Source of the DNA: Rubellimicrobium sp.
Lineage (GTDB): Bacteria; Pseudomonadota; Alphaproteobacteria; Rhodobacterales; Rhodobacteraceae
Assembly: GCA_020852925.1 (NCBI GenBank)
Contig: JADYZU010000079.1
Location: 1-64,000 of the forward strand
Direction: 5' to 3'
Length of the DNA stretch: 64,000 nucleotides
Part shown: positions 1 through 10,240 of the stretch, piece by piece
How positions within the stretch are numbered: the stretch's first letter is position 1
How the letters are laid out: each line of letters begins with the position of its first letter
Position numbers and translations under genes: made by a program
Notes under the pieces: model-generated
Told to the model about the DNA's origin: nothing
The model's input: the letters and a program-made list of their open reading frames with translations, nothing else
Databases searched by the model: none

Positions 1-1277
<1,277 letters not shown>

Positions 1278-1344
1278 GGCGGCACTTTCAATTTCCTCGC
1301 CGAGGGATAGACAGGGGCCGAACCAAACGCAACGGAAAGACCCG

Positions 1345-2361
1345 ATGACCGCCCCCTTTTCCACGCTTGCCGAATTCCGCGACCTGCTTGCCGCCGCCCC
1401 GGCCGAGGATGCCGCCGCGCGCGCCGCGGCCGGCGCCCGCAATGCCCGCCTGACCAAGCCGCCGGCGGCGCTGGGCCGGCTCGAGGATCTGGCGCTGTGG
1501 TATGCCGGCTGGCGCGGTGAGGCGCGGCCCGGGCTCGAGCGGCCGCAGGTCATCGTCTTTGCCGGCAATCATGGCGTGGTGGCGCAGGGGGTTTCCGCCT
1601 TTCCGTCCGAGGTGACGGTGCAGATGGTGGCGAATTTCGCCGCCGGCGGGGCGGCGATCAACCAGTTGGCGCGGACCTTCGGAGCCTCGCTGTCGGTGCA
1701 TCCGCTCGAGCTAGACCGGCCGACGGCGGATTTCACCCGCGGCCCGGCGATGAGCGAGGCGGAGTGCGCCGCCGCCCTTGCCGCCGGATGGGAGGCAGTC
1801 GATCCCGCGGCCGATCTGCTGGTCACCGGCGAGATGGGGATCGGCAACACCACCTCGGCGGCGGCGCTGGCGCTGGCGCTGTTCGGGGGGGATGCCGCCG
1901 ATTGGGTCGGGCGGGGCACCGGCGTGGATGACGCGGGTCTGGCGCGCAAGCGCGCGGCGGTGGGGGCGGGTCTTGCCGCCAATCCGCAGGCCGCGCGCGA
2001 TCCGCTGCTTGCGCTGGCCGCCCTTGGCGGGCGCGAGATCGCGGCCATGGCCGGGGCCATCGCCGGGGCGCGGGCGCGGCGGATTCCGGTGATCCTCGAC
2101 GGGTTCATCTGCACCGCCGCCGCCGCCGTGCTGCACCGGGCCGCGCCGGGCGCGCTCGATCATGCGGTGGCGGGCCATGCGAGTGCCGAGGCCGGCCATG
2201 CCGGTCTGCTCGCGCAACTGGGCAAGGAGCCGCTCCTGCGGCTTGGCATGCGGCTGGGCGAAGGATCGGGCGCGGCGCTGGCGATCGGGGTGCTCAGGGG
2301 GGCGATCGCCTGCCATTCCGGCATGGCGACCTTTGACGAGGCGGGGGTCTCGGACGGCTGA
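1345..2361 (+). CDS. cobT: Nicotinate-nucleotide--dimethylbenzimidazole phosphoribosyltransferase
   Basis: Makes alpha-ribazole 5'-phosphate from dimethylbenzimidazole and nicotinate mononucleotide, supplying the lower ligand that CobS attaches. The 338-residue protein shows the family blocks [15 protein letters not shown] near residue 33, [16 protein letters not shown], the [14 protein letters not shown] loop that binds the nucleotide, and LGEGSGAA near the C-terminus, where the catalytic glutamate of the Salmonella enzyme falls. GGAAAGA at 1334-1340 supports the ATG at 1345. Called CobU in Pseudomonas denitrificans nomenclature. Confidence 0.95.
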   Translation: MTAPFSTLAEFRDLLAAAPAEDAAARAAAGARNARLTKPPAALGRLEDLALWYAGWRGEARPGLERPQVIVFAGNHGVVAQGVSAFPSEVTVQMVANFAAGGAAINQLARTFGASLSVHPLELDRPTADFTRGPAMSEAECAAALAAGWEAVDPAADLLVTGEMGIGNTTSAAALALALFGGDAADWVGRGTGVDDAGLARKRAAVGAGLAANPQAARDPLLALAALGGREIAAMAGAIAGARARRIPVILDGFICTAAAAVLHRAAPGALDHAVAGHASAEAGHAGLLAQLGKEPLLRLGMRLGEGSGAALAIGVLRGAIACHSGMATFDEAGVSDG

Positions 2362-2375
2362 GGGCGGCCGTCGCC

Positions 2376-4469
2376 TCAGCGCCAGAGCGGCGCAAGGCCC
2401 GAGAACGCGCCCTGGAGTTTCGCCAGCAGCCGGTTCGCGGGTCCGCGCCGGGGTGGCTGCCCCGAGGCCAGCCGTTCAAGCGCGACTTCGGGCGGGCAGG
2501 GCAGGCCGGTCTGCGGATCGCTGTAGCGCGGATAGGCGATGAGCACCGCATGGGCGAGGGCGATCGGGTCCGGCCGGGCGGTGCGCCGCGCCGGCACCGG
2601 GCCGAGATCGGTGGTCAGGCCCCAGCCCGCGTAGAAGGGCGCGCCGGTGCAGGTGACCGGGATCCCGCGCAACAGCGCCTCGAAGCCGAGGCCCGAGGTC
2701 ATGGTCCAGACCGCATCGACCTGCTGAAGCAGGCGCGCGGGATCGGCCCGGGTCAGCACCGCATCGGCGATCCGGCCCGCCTCGGGGCAGGCGCCGGGGC
2801 GCAGGCCGGCCTCGACATCGGGATGGGGTTTGTAAAGGATCACGGCCTCGGGATTGGCGCGGCGCGCGGCCAGCAGCAGGTCGCGGTTGGTGCGGATGGT
2901 GCCGGCGCCGGTGCGGATCGAGGCGTCGTCCTCGACCTGGCCGGGGACGAGGACGCGCGGCCCGTCGGGCAGGCCCGCGGGCATTCCGCCGCCGCCGGGG
3001 TTGTATTTCGTCACCCCGGCCGCGATCATCGCCTCGACCAGGTGGCGCGCGCGGGCGCGTTCGCCCGGACCCAGAGTGCAGGCCCGGGCGATGAGGCGTT
3101 CAAGCCGGCTTTCGCGCGCGGGGTCATAGTAGATCCCCAGATCGTCGAGCACGAGCGAGAGGGGGGGCACCAGATCGGCCCCGAGCCCGCGCGAGCGCAG
3201 CAGCCCGTCCTCGACCCGCACCGCGCCCGCATCGGCAAGGGCAGGGGTCGCCTGTCCGGCCCAGACCATGAGGCGGCGGCCGCCGGCGCGGGCGCGGGCG
3301 ATGGCGCGGTCCGGGTCGGCGGCAAAGACCATGCGGCGGCTGCGGCCGAAGGTGGTCCGCAGCGGCGCGCGCTTCCACAGGCGCATGCCGGTGGCGACCC
3401 AGCCCGCGTGATCGTCGCGCCAGGCGCGGGTCTCGGCGGCCAGTTGGGCCGCGGCCTCCTCGAAGGTGCAGAGCCGGTCGCGGCAGGGATCGTGCCAGAG
3501 GGGCGCAAGGATCATCGCCGCGGCGAAAAGCTGTTCGGCGTCAAGGGCGCGGCCCCGGCGCGCGGGGGCGCCGGCGCGGTCGTCGCTCAGGCCCCAGCCG
3601 GCGTAGAACGGCTGGCCGAACAGGACCGGGCGGTGGCCGGCAAGGATCGCCTCGAACCCCAGTTGCGACGACACCGCATAGACGGCGCGCGCGCCGTCCA
3701 GCAGCACCCAGGGGCTGAGCGCATCGTCGCAGGTCTCGACCCCGTGCAGGTCGGCGGCGGTGAAATGGCCGGGGCGCAGGCCGCGCGCGGTCTCGGGGTG
3801 GCGGCGCAGGACGATGCGGGCGCCGGGGTGATCGCGCCGGGCGGCGGCCAGCATGGCGCGGAACGTGCCCGCCCCCGCGCCCGAGGCCCGGACCGAGGCA
3901 TCGCCCGCCGTCTGGTCGATCACCAGCACGAATCCCGGCTCGGGGCCGGGGCGGGCGGGGTCGAAGGCGGTGTATTTCGACAGGTGATGGCGCCGCAGGA
4001 AGGCGATCCCGTCGCGCGCGCGTGCGATCAGCGCCGGATCGTCAAGGGGATGGCCGGCCAGCAGCGCCTCGAGGTCCGAAGGCCGGCGCGGGTCGAAATG
4101 GACGCCGCCCTGCCGGTCCACCAGCAGGCCCAGCGGCCCGCCCCCGTCCCGGCCCCCGCCTCCACCCCCGCCCCGTGCGCGCCCCGGCAGCACCGACCGC
4201 AGGAAGGCGTCCTCGATCCGGATGAGCCGCGCGCCGGTCCGTCGCGCCACCCGTTCGCCGCGATGGGCGTGGGGGCTCTGGCCCCAGACGGCGACGGTGT
4301 CGCCGGTCGCGGGCCAGCCCGCGCGGGGCTGCATCCCGGCAAGATCCAGGATCCGGCGCACCCGCCGTCCCCACAGAAGCCCGCCGTTGAAGGCGAAGGG
4401 CCGCGGCGCGGGGGGCGGCGGCGCGGCCCCTGCGCCCGGGGTTCCCTCGCCGGCGGCGGGGCCGCTCAC
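2376..4469 (-). CDS. kpsC: Capsular polysaccharide glycosyltransferase, duplicated KpsC type
   Basis: KpsC enzymes build the poly-Kdo linker on which group 2 capsules are assembled, at the cytoplasmic face of the inner membrane. The 697 residues hold two copies of the capsule-synthesis fold: the motif FEAILAGHRPVLFGQPFYAG near residue 285 recurs as FEALLRGIPVTCTGAPFYAG near residue 608, each followed by WGL. This matches the dual-module beta-Kdo transferase architecture. The GTG start overlaps the stop of the upstream export lipoprotein gene (GTGA at 4466-4469), so the two are translationally coupled. A proline/alanine-rich stretch of about 25 residues precedes the first module. Confidence 0.9.
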   Translation of the reverse strand: MSGPAAGEGTPGAGAAPPPPAPRPFAFNGGLLWGRRVRRILDLAGMQPRAGWPATGDTVAVWGQSPHAHRGERVARRTGARLIRIEDAFLRSVLPGRARGGGGGGGRDGGGPLGLLVDRQGGVHFDPRRPSDLEALLAGHPLDDPALIARARDGIAFLRRHHLSKYTAFDPARPGPEPGFVLVIDQTAGDASVRASGAGAGTFRAMLAAARRDHPGARIVLRRHPETARGLRPGHFTAADLHGVETCDDALSPWVLLDGARAVYAVSSQLGFEAILAGHRPVLFGQPFYAGWGLSDDRAGAPARRGRALDAEQLFAAAMILAPLWHDPCRDRLCTFEEAAAQLAAETRAWRDDHAGWVATGMRLWKRAPLRTTFGRSRRMVFAADPDRAIARARAGGRRLMVWAGQATPALADAGAVRVEDGLLRSRGLGADLVPPLSLVLDDLGIYYDPARESRLERLIARACTLGPGERARARHLVEAMIAAGVTKYNPGGGGMPAGLPDGPRVLVPGQVEDDASIRTGAGTIRTNRDLLLAARRANPEAVILYKPHPDVEAGLRPGACPEAGRIADAVLTRADPARLLQQVDAVWTMTSGLGFEALLRGIPVTCTGAPFYAGWGLTTDLGPVPARRTARPDPIALAHAVLIAYPRYSDPQTGLPCPPEVALERLASGQPPRRGPANRLLAKLQGAFSGLAPLWR

Positions 4470-5596
4470 TCGATCTGCGTCCTCGTCGCGTCGATGGCGG
4501 CCAGCGTGCCGGTCAGGGCGGCGATGATCTTGGAGAACTGGGTATAGGGCGCCTCGGTCACATAGACCGTGTCGCCGTCGCGGATGTTGAAGTCGCGCGC
4601 CATGAACATGCCGTTCGGCCGGGTCAGGTCGAGGACATAGACCACGCGCTGCGTGCCGGTCAGCGTGTCGTTCCCGACAAGCTGACGGGCGATCGGTTCG
4701 GGTTCGTTGCGGAACACGAACACCCCGGTCGGATCGGCCGAGGCAGGCGCAAGCCCGCCGACCGAGGCGATGGCCTCGATCGCGCTCAGGGCCTGGCTTT
4801 CGAAGGGGACGCGGTTCTGGGTGCCGGTGGCGCCCAGCACGGTAAAGCTGCGGGTGTCGCGCTGGACCATGATGCGGTCGCCGCCGCGCAGCGCCACGTC
4901 ATGGCCGGGGTGATCGTAGAGATCCTCGAACCAGATCGAACCGGTCTGGTTGCCCCGCGTCAGCGTCACCTGCGCCACTTCGGGGTTGATGTTCACGCCG
5001 CCCGCCCGCGCCAGCATGGCCGAGAGCGTGCGCGTCGGCCGCTCGATCGGATAGACGCCCTGCGCCACCACCGCGCCCACCACCGAAACGGTCTGGCCGT
5101 CGCCGGCAAGGCGCGCGACCTGCACCTGCGGATCCGGGGTCTGGTCCGACAGATGCTGGGTGATGAGGTCGCGCACCGCCTCGGGCGAATTGCCGGCGGC
5201 ACGGACGCGCCCGGCATAGGGCACGAAGATGAACCCCTGACCGTCCACCTGCACCTCCTCGAGGCGGGTGGCGTTCTGGCCGGTGGGCACGAGCAGGCCG
5301 TCGTCCACGTTTTCCCAGATGGTGAGGGCAAGCATGTCGCCCGGCTGGATCGTGTCCGACCCGACGATGCCCGCCGAACGGAAGGTTTCGGAAAATGCCA
5401 GCGCGGGGGCGACCCCGGCAATGGCGTTCACGCGGTCGTCCACGGTCAGGACAAAGGCATCGCCCTCGCGCAGGACGGAGCCGGCAAAGATCTCGCCCCG
5501 GGTGGGGCCGGAACGCGGAAGCCCGCACGAGACCAGAAGACCTGCCACGGCAAGGGCCACAAGCCCGCGCACCATGCGGGCGGTTCGGGGTGTCAC
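4466..5596 (-). CDS. Polysaccharide export lipoprotein, Wza/BexD family
   Basis: Outer-membrane polysaccharide export protein of 376 residues. A lipoprotein signal with lipobox LLVSC (Cys at about residue 24) is followed by the Poly_export (PES) domain, around the motif VDGQGFIFVPYAGRV, and SLBB-like repeats (SVVGAVVAQGVYPI, and a second near TVLGATGTQNRVPF). Such proteins form the channel through which capsule crosses the outer membrane. The GTG start at 5596 has GAGGAGA a few bases upstream. It is the middle gene of a kpsS-export-kpsC operon. The KpsD, BexD and CtrA names are all used for this family; I cannot choose between them. Confidence 0.88.
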   Translation of the reverse strand: MTPRTARMVRGLVALAVAGLLVSCGLPRSGPTRGEIFAGSVLREGDAFVLTVDDRVNAIAGVAPALAFSETFRSAGIVGSDTIQPGDMLALTIWENVDDGLLVPTGQNATRLEEVQVDGQGFIFVPYAGRVRAAGNSPEAVRDLITQHLSDQTPDPQVQVARLAGDGQTVSVVGAVVAQGVYPIERPTRTLSAMLARAGGVNINPEVAQVTLTRGNQTGSIWFEDLYDHPGHDVALRGGDRIMVQRDTRSFTVLGATGTQNRVPFESQALSAIEAIASVGGLAPASADPTGVFVFRNEPEPIARQLVGNDTLTGTQRVVYVLDLTRPNGMFMARDFNIRDGDTVYVTEAPYTQFSKIIAALTGTLAAIDATRTQIE

Positions 5597-5728
5597 TGCT
5601 CGGTCTCCTCGACCTGGGTTTGCCTGCTTTTTTTCCCGAGCCTAGCGAAAACCGCAGCTTCTGCCTAGCCCCGGCGCGATTCGGCCCGATCCGCTGTTGC
5701 CTTCGGGTCGCGCGGGCGGGGGGCCGCC

Positions 5729-7015
5729 TCAGCCGGCGATGCGCAGCGGCTGGCGCGGGGGGGTGCGGCCCAGGCGCAGGGCGTCATAGGGATCCTCGGC
5801 CGACAGCATCATGTCGACCACCTGCCGCAACAGTTCGCGCCGCCCGCGCCGCGAATAGAACCCGCCGGGAATCTGGCTGGTTTCAAGGAGGTAGCGGCGA
5901 AAATCGCGGTAGGCGCGGCCATCGGGCCGGCCCGGTTCGGCAAAGAACCCCGCCATCGGCAGCCCCGAGACCAGTTCCGGCCGCGCATAGACCGCCCGCC
6001 CGAAGATGCGCAGCGGGATCCCGCGCCACAGCACCTGCTGGCCGGCGGTGGAATTGACCGTGACGGCGCTGCGGGCATGGTCGAGCAGTCGCGCAAGCTT
6101 GCCGCCCGCGACGTAATGCACCCGCCCGCCGACGCCATGGGCGGCGGCCAGAGTGCGGATCATGCGGCTGAGCGGCGCGCGCCCGTTCTCGAGCGGGTGG
6201 GCCTTGAACACCAGATGGTGATGGCGCGGTGCCCCCTCGGCAAAGCCCTCAAGCACGAGGCGGATGAACTCCTCCATCGTGGTGAAGGGCGAATGGGCGC
6301 GGAAACTCGCGTCATGTTCCAGTTGCAGCAGCACCAGATGATAGGGATGGCCCGACCGGCGGATGCGTCCGGTGGCGACAAGCCGTTCAAGCGCGACCCA
6401 CGGCATGAGCACGAGTCGGCGCGTGTAAAGCCAGGCCTCGCGCGCCACGCCAAGGTCGCGGTGGCTGCGGAAGTTGCGGTAGTCGCGGTTCCGGAACAGC
6501 ACGAACCAGTGATAGAGCGCGCCGTAGAACACATGCTGGCGCATGTCGCCCCAGCGCGCCGGTGGCGCCGGCACGTCCAGATCCGACTGGGCCAGGGCGC
6601 TGCGCATGTCCTCGATGGTCAGGTCCATGAGGCGCGAATGCCCGTTCGAGCCGCCGCGTTCATAGGTGACCCAGAAGGGCCGCAGATAGCCCTCTTCGAA
6701 GACATGGACGGTCAGGCCGCGCGCGCGCGCGATCGCCACCGCCTGCGCATGGACCGGGCGGGTGTCGCCATAAAGCACGATGTCGGTGATCGCCTGCGCG
6801 TCGATGAGGGCGGCAAAGGTCGCCGGCCATTCCTCGGGGCGGCCGCGAAAGGGGATGTAGCCCGCGCCGCCGAACCAGAACGCCCGGTCGCCGGCGTTGA
6901 AGCCCACGCGCCACACCTCGCAGCCGGCATGCCGCAGCATGGCGCCCAGCGCATGGAAGAAGGGCCCGTGCGGCCCTTGCAGGAAGAGGAATCGGCGCAT
7001 CTTGGGGTCCGGCAC
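5729..7015 (-). CDS. kpsS: Capsule polysaccharide Kdo transferase KpsS
   Basis: Begins with the hallmark RRFLFLQGPHGPFF and ends with the FGRAVYARPELVSGLP region of KpsS, the single-module Kdo transferase that starts the linker on lysophosphatidylglycerol before KpsC extends it. It is 428 residues from the GTG at 7015. An ATG five codons downstream (7000) is an equally possible start, and neither has a clear ribosome binding site. First gene of the capsule operon; 132 bases separate it from the export lipoprotein gene. The transporter genes kpsM, kpsT and kpsE are not in this window. Confidence 0.9.
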   Translation of the reverse strand: MPDPKMRRFLFLQGPHGPFFHALGAMLRHAGCEVWRVGFNAGDRAFWFGGAGYIPFRGRPEEWPATFAALIDAQAITDIVLYGDTRPVHAQAVAIARARGLTVHVFEEGYLRPFWVTYERGGSNGHSRLMDLTIEDMRSALAQSDLDVPAPPARWGDMRQHVFYGALYHWFVLFRNRDYRNFRSHRDLGVAREAWLYTRRLVLMPWVALERLVATGRIRRSGHPYHLVLLQLEHDASFRAHSPFTTMEEFIRLVLEGFAEGAPRHHHLVFKAHPLENGRAPLSRMIRTLAAAHGVGGRVHYVAGGKLARLLDHARSAVTVNSTAGQQVLWRGIPLRIFGRAVYARPELVSGLPMAGFFAEPGRPDGRAYRDFRRYLLETSQIPGGFYSRRGRRELLRQVVDMMLSAEDPYDALRLGRTPPRQPLRIAG

Positions 7016-7083
7016 TCGGGTCTGGTTGCCGCAGGATAGCCGGTCGCGGGGCGGTGATTAAGGCCAAATGCGGGCAAGACCGG

Positions 7084-7683
7084 TCAGCCCAGAACCCGCA
7101 CCATGGTGATGGCGGCCGAAAAGCCGTAGATCCAGCGCAGGATTCCCATGCGGTGGCGCCCGGTCGCGGCAAAGCCGCAGCGCTCATACAGCGCGCGGGC
7201 GCGGATGTTCGCATCCACCACCTCGAGGCGCAGTTCGCGATAGCCGCGGCGGTGGGCCTCGGTGGCGAGGGCCTCGATCAGGGCGGCACCGACGCCGCGG
7301 CTGCGGGCCTCGGGGGCGACGAAAATCCCGTCGATGAGGAAGCGGCGGTTGTCCACATCGCTGTGCAGCATCGCCAGCAGGATGCTGCGCCACAGGGTGC
7401 CGAACGGGCCATAGACCTGCACCATCCCCGCCATGCCCCCGGCCACAAGGCCGCCGGCCGCGGTCTTGAACCCGGCCACGCCCAGAAGCGCGCCCCGGTC
7501 ATCGCGCGCGCAGAGCGCATGGTCCGGATCGAGCGCGGTTTCGAGAAAGGCGAGGGCGCGCGGGCGCGGGCCGAGCGCGCGGCCAAGCTTGGCGCCGAAG
7601 GCCTCCCAGTAGAGGGCGGCGACGAGGGGGCGGTCGGCTGGGCCGAAGCCGTGCTCGATCCGCACCGGGGGATGTGCCGTCAT
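7084..7683 (-). CDS. GNAT-family N-acetyltransferase
   Basis: Predicted acetyl-CoA-dependent N-acetyltransferase of 199 residues. The acetyl-CoA-binding motif A is visible as VAPEARSRGVGAALIEALAT near residue 123, followed by LEVVDANIRARALYERCGF, typical of GNAT motif B. The substrate cannot be read from sequence. The ATG at 7683 overlaps the mobA stop by four bases (ATGA), so it is the last gene of the coxIV-lipoprotein-mobA operon. Confidence 0.85.
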   Translation of the reverse strand: MTAHPPVRIEHGFGPADRPLVAALYWEAFGAKLGRALGPRPRALAFLETALDPDHALCARDDRGALLGVAGFKTAAGGLVAGGMAGMVQVYGPFGTLWRSILLAMLHSDVDNRRFLIDGIFVAPEARSRGVGAALIEALATEAHRRGYRELRLEVVDANIRARALYERCGFAATGRHRMGILRWIYGFSAAITMVRVLG

Positions 7684-8243
7684 GCCAGATCCCCGGGGCG
7701 GTTCAGGTTGGCGAAGGGATCGGGCGTGGCGGCGGCAAAGGGGATGGCGGTCATGCCCGCTGAGGCCGCGTAGGCGCGCACCCTGCGCCCGCCGCCCGCA
7801 AGGAACGCGGCCAGCGCCGCACGCCCCGCCACCGGCCAGAGCGCGACGGTCGGATGCAGGTTCCCGGCCGCGTCCAGGGCCATGGCGACCAGCGCCGGAT
7901 CGGCGGCGTCCAGCCGCGCCAGCAGATCCGCCGGCAGGTCGGGCGTGTCGGTGGGCACGGTCAGCACCCGCGCCGCGCCCTGATCCGCGGCCCAGCCCAT
8001 CGCCGCCAGCACCCCGGCCAGCGGTCCGGGATGGCCCGGCACCGGATCGGGCAGGACCGGCAGGCCGAAGCGGACAAAGCGCGCAGGATCGCCGTTCGCG
8101 TTCAGCGCAAGGGCGCGCACCTGCGGCGCGATCCGGGCAATGACCGCATCGAGAAGGGTGGCGCCGCGAAACGGCACGAGGCCCTTGTCCCCGCCGCCCA
8201 TGCGCGTGGCCAGGCCGCCGGCAAGGATGACCGCAACCGCCAC
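7680..8243 (-). CDS. mobA: Molybdenum cofactor guanylyltransferase
   Basis: Transfers GMP from GTP to molybdopterin to make the guanine dinucleotide cofactor of the DMSO reductase family. The 187-residue protein opens with VILAGGLATRMGGGDKGLVPF, a nucleotidyltransferase signature with the conserved G-G-x-x-x-R-M-G-G-x-D-K. A PTDTPDLPADLL motif follows, the metal/GTP site (usually CDTPFLP), and then HPTVALWP. The start is GTG. Downstream it overlaps the GNAT gene by four bases; upstream it lies nine bases from the lipoprotein gene. Confidence 0.9.
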   Translation of the reverse strand: MAVAVILAGGLATRMGGGDKGLVPFRGATLLDAVIARIAPQVRALALNANGDPARFVRFGLPVLPDPVPGHPGPLAGVLAAMGWAADQGAARVLTVPTDTPDLPADLLARLDAADPALVAMALDAAGNLHPTVALWPVAGRAALAAFLAGGGRRVRAYAASAGMTAIPFAAATPDPFANLNRPGDLA

Positions 8244-8252
8244 CGGCGCGGC

Positions 8253-8903
8253 TCAGGCCGCGATCGCGGGCGCCGCCGGGGCGGGCTGCAACCGGGCCAG
8301 CACGTCCGATTCGTAATCGGCCTGCGCCGCCGCGCGCCAGGGGTCGTCGTCGAGATAGACGAATTCCGCCTCGACCCCCGGCACCGCCGCCATCTGGCGC
8401 ATGAGGTTGTCGGGGAAGAGCGACGAGCGCAGATGCGCGAATTCCGGCACCTGTTTCAGGACGCTGGCGGCCGCGCGGGTGCATTGGGTGCGCGCCACCG
8501 GCCCCTCGAGGAGGGCGGCGGCCAGCGCCTGTTCGGCCGAGGCGGCGGGCAGGACGCGGGTGAGTTTCACCAGATGGTAGCCGCCGGTCGCCTGAAAGCG
8601 GGTATAGGCCGCCTCGAGCGTGTCGGAGAGGCCGAAGAGGACATCGTTGCGCTCGACCATGCCGGGGGCGACGAAACTGCCGGCCGGATCGAACAGCACC
8701 CTTTCGCCCGCGTTGATGAGGAGGCCGCTGTGGGCGCCCGCGCGGGTGTCGTTGTTCAGGCAGGTATAGAGCGTGACCAGCGGCGGCCCGTCATGGTGCA
8801 GCCGCGCGCGGGCCACTTCGGCCTCGGGCGCCCAGACCCGTGGCGCCGCGCAGCCGGCAAGCGCCAGCGGGATCCCGGCGATGATCGCGCGCCGCGAGAT
8901 CAT
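8253..8903 (-). CDS. Putative lipoprotein, possible permuted NlpC/P60-like fold
   Basis: Not a family I can name. The 216-residue product has a lipoprotein signal (twin Arg, then LALAGC with Cys18), so it should be anchored outside the inner membrane. Downstream, AHSGLLI (His58), VLFDPAGSF and later TQCTRAAASVL (Cys141) recall circularly permuted papain-fold enzymes of the YiiX/LRAT type, in which a His in an HxGL strand precedes the catalytic Cys. That assignment is inference from motif order only. Its ATG overlaps the last base of the coxIV stop (TGATG), so expression is coupled. Confidence 0.6.
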   Translation of the reverse strand: MISRRAIIAGIPLALAGCAAPRVWAPEAEVARARLHHDGPPLVTLYTCLNNDTRAGAHSGLLINAGERVLFDPAGSFVAPGMVERNDVLFGLSDTLEAAYTRFQATGGYHLVKLTRVLPAASAEQALAAALLEGPVARTQCTRAAASVLKQVPEFAHLRSSLFPDNLMRQMAAVPGVEAEFVYLDDDPWRAAAQADYESDVLARLQPAPAAPAIAA

Positions 8904-9043
8904 CAGGCGTTGGCAAGCGCCAGGAAGACCAGCACGACCACGGCCAGGATGGCGGCGCGGGTCGCGAACTTCACGAAACCGGCGAAGGCGGCCTCCTTGG
9001 CGGTGATGTCCATGCTGCCTGGGACATGAGCGTGTTCGGCCAT
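8903..9043 (-). CDS. aa3-type cytochrome c oxidase subunit IV (small)
   Basis: A 46-residue single-span membrane protein. The core SMDITAKEAAFAGFVKFATR, followed by a hydrophobic helix ending FLALANA, is the signature of the small fourth subunit of alphaproteobacterial aa3 oxidase (aa3_CoxIV family). GGAGG stands eight bases before the ATG. It is the first gene of a run with a lipoprotein, mobA and a GNAT gene and is far from any oxidase catalytic subunit gene here. The role of this subunit in the Paracoccus enzyme is structural and apparently dispensable. Confidence 0.85.
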   Translation of the reverse strand: MAEHAHVPGSMDITAKEAAFAGFVKFATRAAILAVVVLVFLALANA

Positions 9044-9201
9044 GATCTGCCTCCGGTTCGGGGTTTCCCGGCCGGGTTAGCCGATTTGCGCCGCGCTGTC
9101 ACCCCCGCCGCGCTGCCCGGGGCGCGGGGGGCGCAGACGGGGGAGGGCGGGGCGCAGACGGGGGCGGGGCGCAGACGGGGGAGGGGGCGGAGACGGAGGG
9201 A

Positions 9202-9264
9202 GGGGGCGCTGCCCCCTCTTGGCCTGCGGCCAATTCACCCCCGGGATATTTGCGGACAGATGAA
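9202..9264 (+). repeat. Intergenic bipartite repeat copy
   Basis: Hairpin GGGGGCGCTGCCCCC at 9202-9216, second hairpin GGCCTGCGGCC at 9221-9231, then the tail ACCCCCGGGATATTTGCGGA ending in CAGATGAA. It matches the reversed copy at 57268-57330 almost base for base in its first half. It lies between the 3' end of the 9288 gene and the coxIV start. Just before it (about 9105-9200) is low-complexity sequence built from GGGGCGCAGACGGGGG units. Confidence 0.75.
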
Positions 9265-9287
9265 TGGGAAAGGGATCCCGGCCGCGA

Positions 9288-10217
9288 TCAGTCGAAGGCG
9301 CCGGTCACGCGCCCCAGCAGCATGAAGGCGCGGGCGGTGCGGGTTTCGGCGAGGGCGGCGATCTCGGCGTCGGTGGCGCCGGGCTCGATCTCGGCGAGCA
9401 TGCGGTCGAAAAGGCGCAGGAAATGGTGGGCGGTGTCGCGGAACACCATGTCCTCGCGCATGCGGCTCATGGTGAGCGCGAGGCAGGAGCGGTCATGGAT
9501 GCCGCCCAGTTGCGCCACCGCCCGGCCGCGTTCGCCCCCGGCGAAGCGGCGCCAGATTTCCGGGCGGGCGCGGTCGGGGGTCAGGTCGTCCATGTAGATC
9601 CCCTCTTGCGACAAGAGCGTGAGGACATCCTGGGCCGCCTGGATCAGCGCGCGCGCGCGCCGGTCGCGCAGCGCAAGACGCAGGGCGGCAAAGCCCTGGG
9701 CGTCGCGGTCGTCCTGGGGGAAGTGGAGCGCGCGCGTCAGGGTGGCGCGGTCGATCGGGGGGGCCTCCTCGTCGGTGCCGAGCGCGAGGCGGGGTTCGTC
9801 CTCGATCAGCGCGGCGCCGGGCAGGGGGGCGGGCGCGGCGGGGGCGGGGCGCGGCGTCTGGGCCGGCGGGGGGACCGTCAGGGGGGCCGGTGCGGGGCCC
9901 GGTGCGGGGGGGGCAGTGGCGCGGCCCTCGGCCAGATGCGCGGCAAGGGTGGCCACACCATGGGCGAGGCGCGCGGATTCGTGCCCGAGCAGGCGCACCG
10001 CGCGCGATACCGCCACCGCGAGCGCCCCGAGCGCGGGCGGCACCAGCGCCGCCATCGCCCCCGCCGCCGATCCCCCCGACAGCGCGAGCCACAGAAGCCC
10101 CGCCGCCGCCCACAGGATGCAGGCGAGGATCGCCACCGCCTCGGGGGGGGTGAGGGGCGGGGCCTCGCCCGGGCGGGGGGGAAGGGCGGCGATCGGCCTG
10201 GTCCGGTGCGCGGGCAT
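9288..10217 (-). CDS. Conserved membrane protein of unknown function
   Basis: A 309-residue protein I do not recognise by family name. Two adjacent hydrophobic segments (about residues 28-46 and 52-70) suggest a membrane hairpin. They are followed by a long Pro/Ala-rich linker (about 100-145) and a hydrophilic C-terminal domain containing LSQEGIYMDDLTPDRARPEI and a conserved-looking MREDMVFRDTAHHFLRLFDR helix. The C-terminal domain is probably cytoplasmic. It runs in the same direction as greA, which ends 23 bases upstream, so the two may be co-transcribed. Confidence 0.75.
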   Translation of the reverse strand: MPAHRTRPIAALPPRPGEAPPLTPPEAVAILACILWAAAGLLWLALSGGSAAGAMAALVPPALGALAVAVSRAVRLLGHESARLAHGVATLAAHLAEGRATAPPAPGPAPAPLTVPPPAQTPRPAPAAPAPLPGAALIEDEPRLALGTDEEAPPIDRATLTRALHFPQDDRDAQGFAALRLALRDRRARALIQAAQDVLTLLSQEGIYMDDLTPDRARPEIWRRFAGGERGRAVAQLGGIHDRSCLALTMSRMREDMVFRDTAHHFLRLFDRMLAEIEPGATDAEIAALAETRTARAFMLLGRVTGAFD

Positions 10218-10240
10218 GACAGGCCCTCCGGCCCGGGGAT

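Noticed and set aside
2550-4547. Long open frame on the plus strand opposite kpsC (665 codons)
   Set aside because: It is a GC-rich shadow of kpsC: Gly/Ala/Arg-rich translation without domains, while the minus strand encodes a recognisable two-module KpsC.
9105-9200. CRISPR-like or VNTR array in the GGGGCGCAGACGGGGG stretch
   Set aside because: Units are irregular and overlapping, with no spacers; it is low-complexity sequence.
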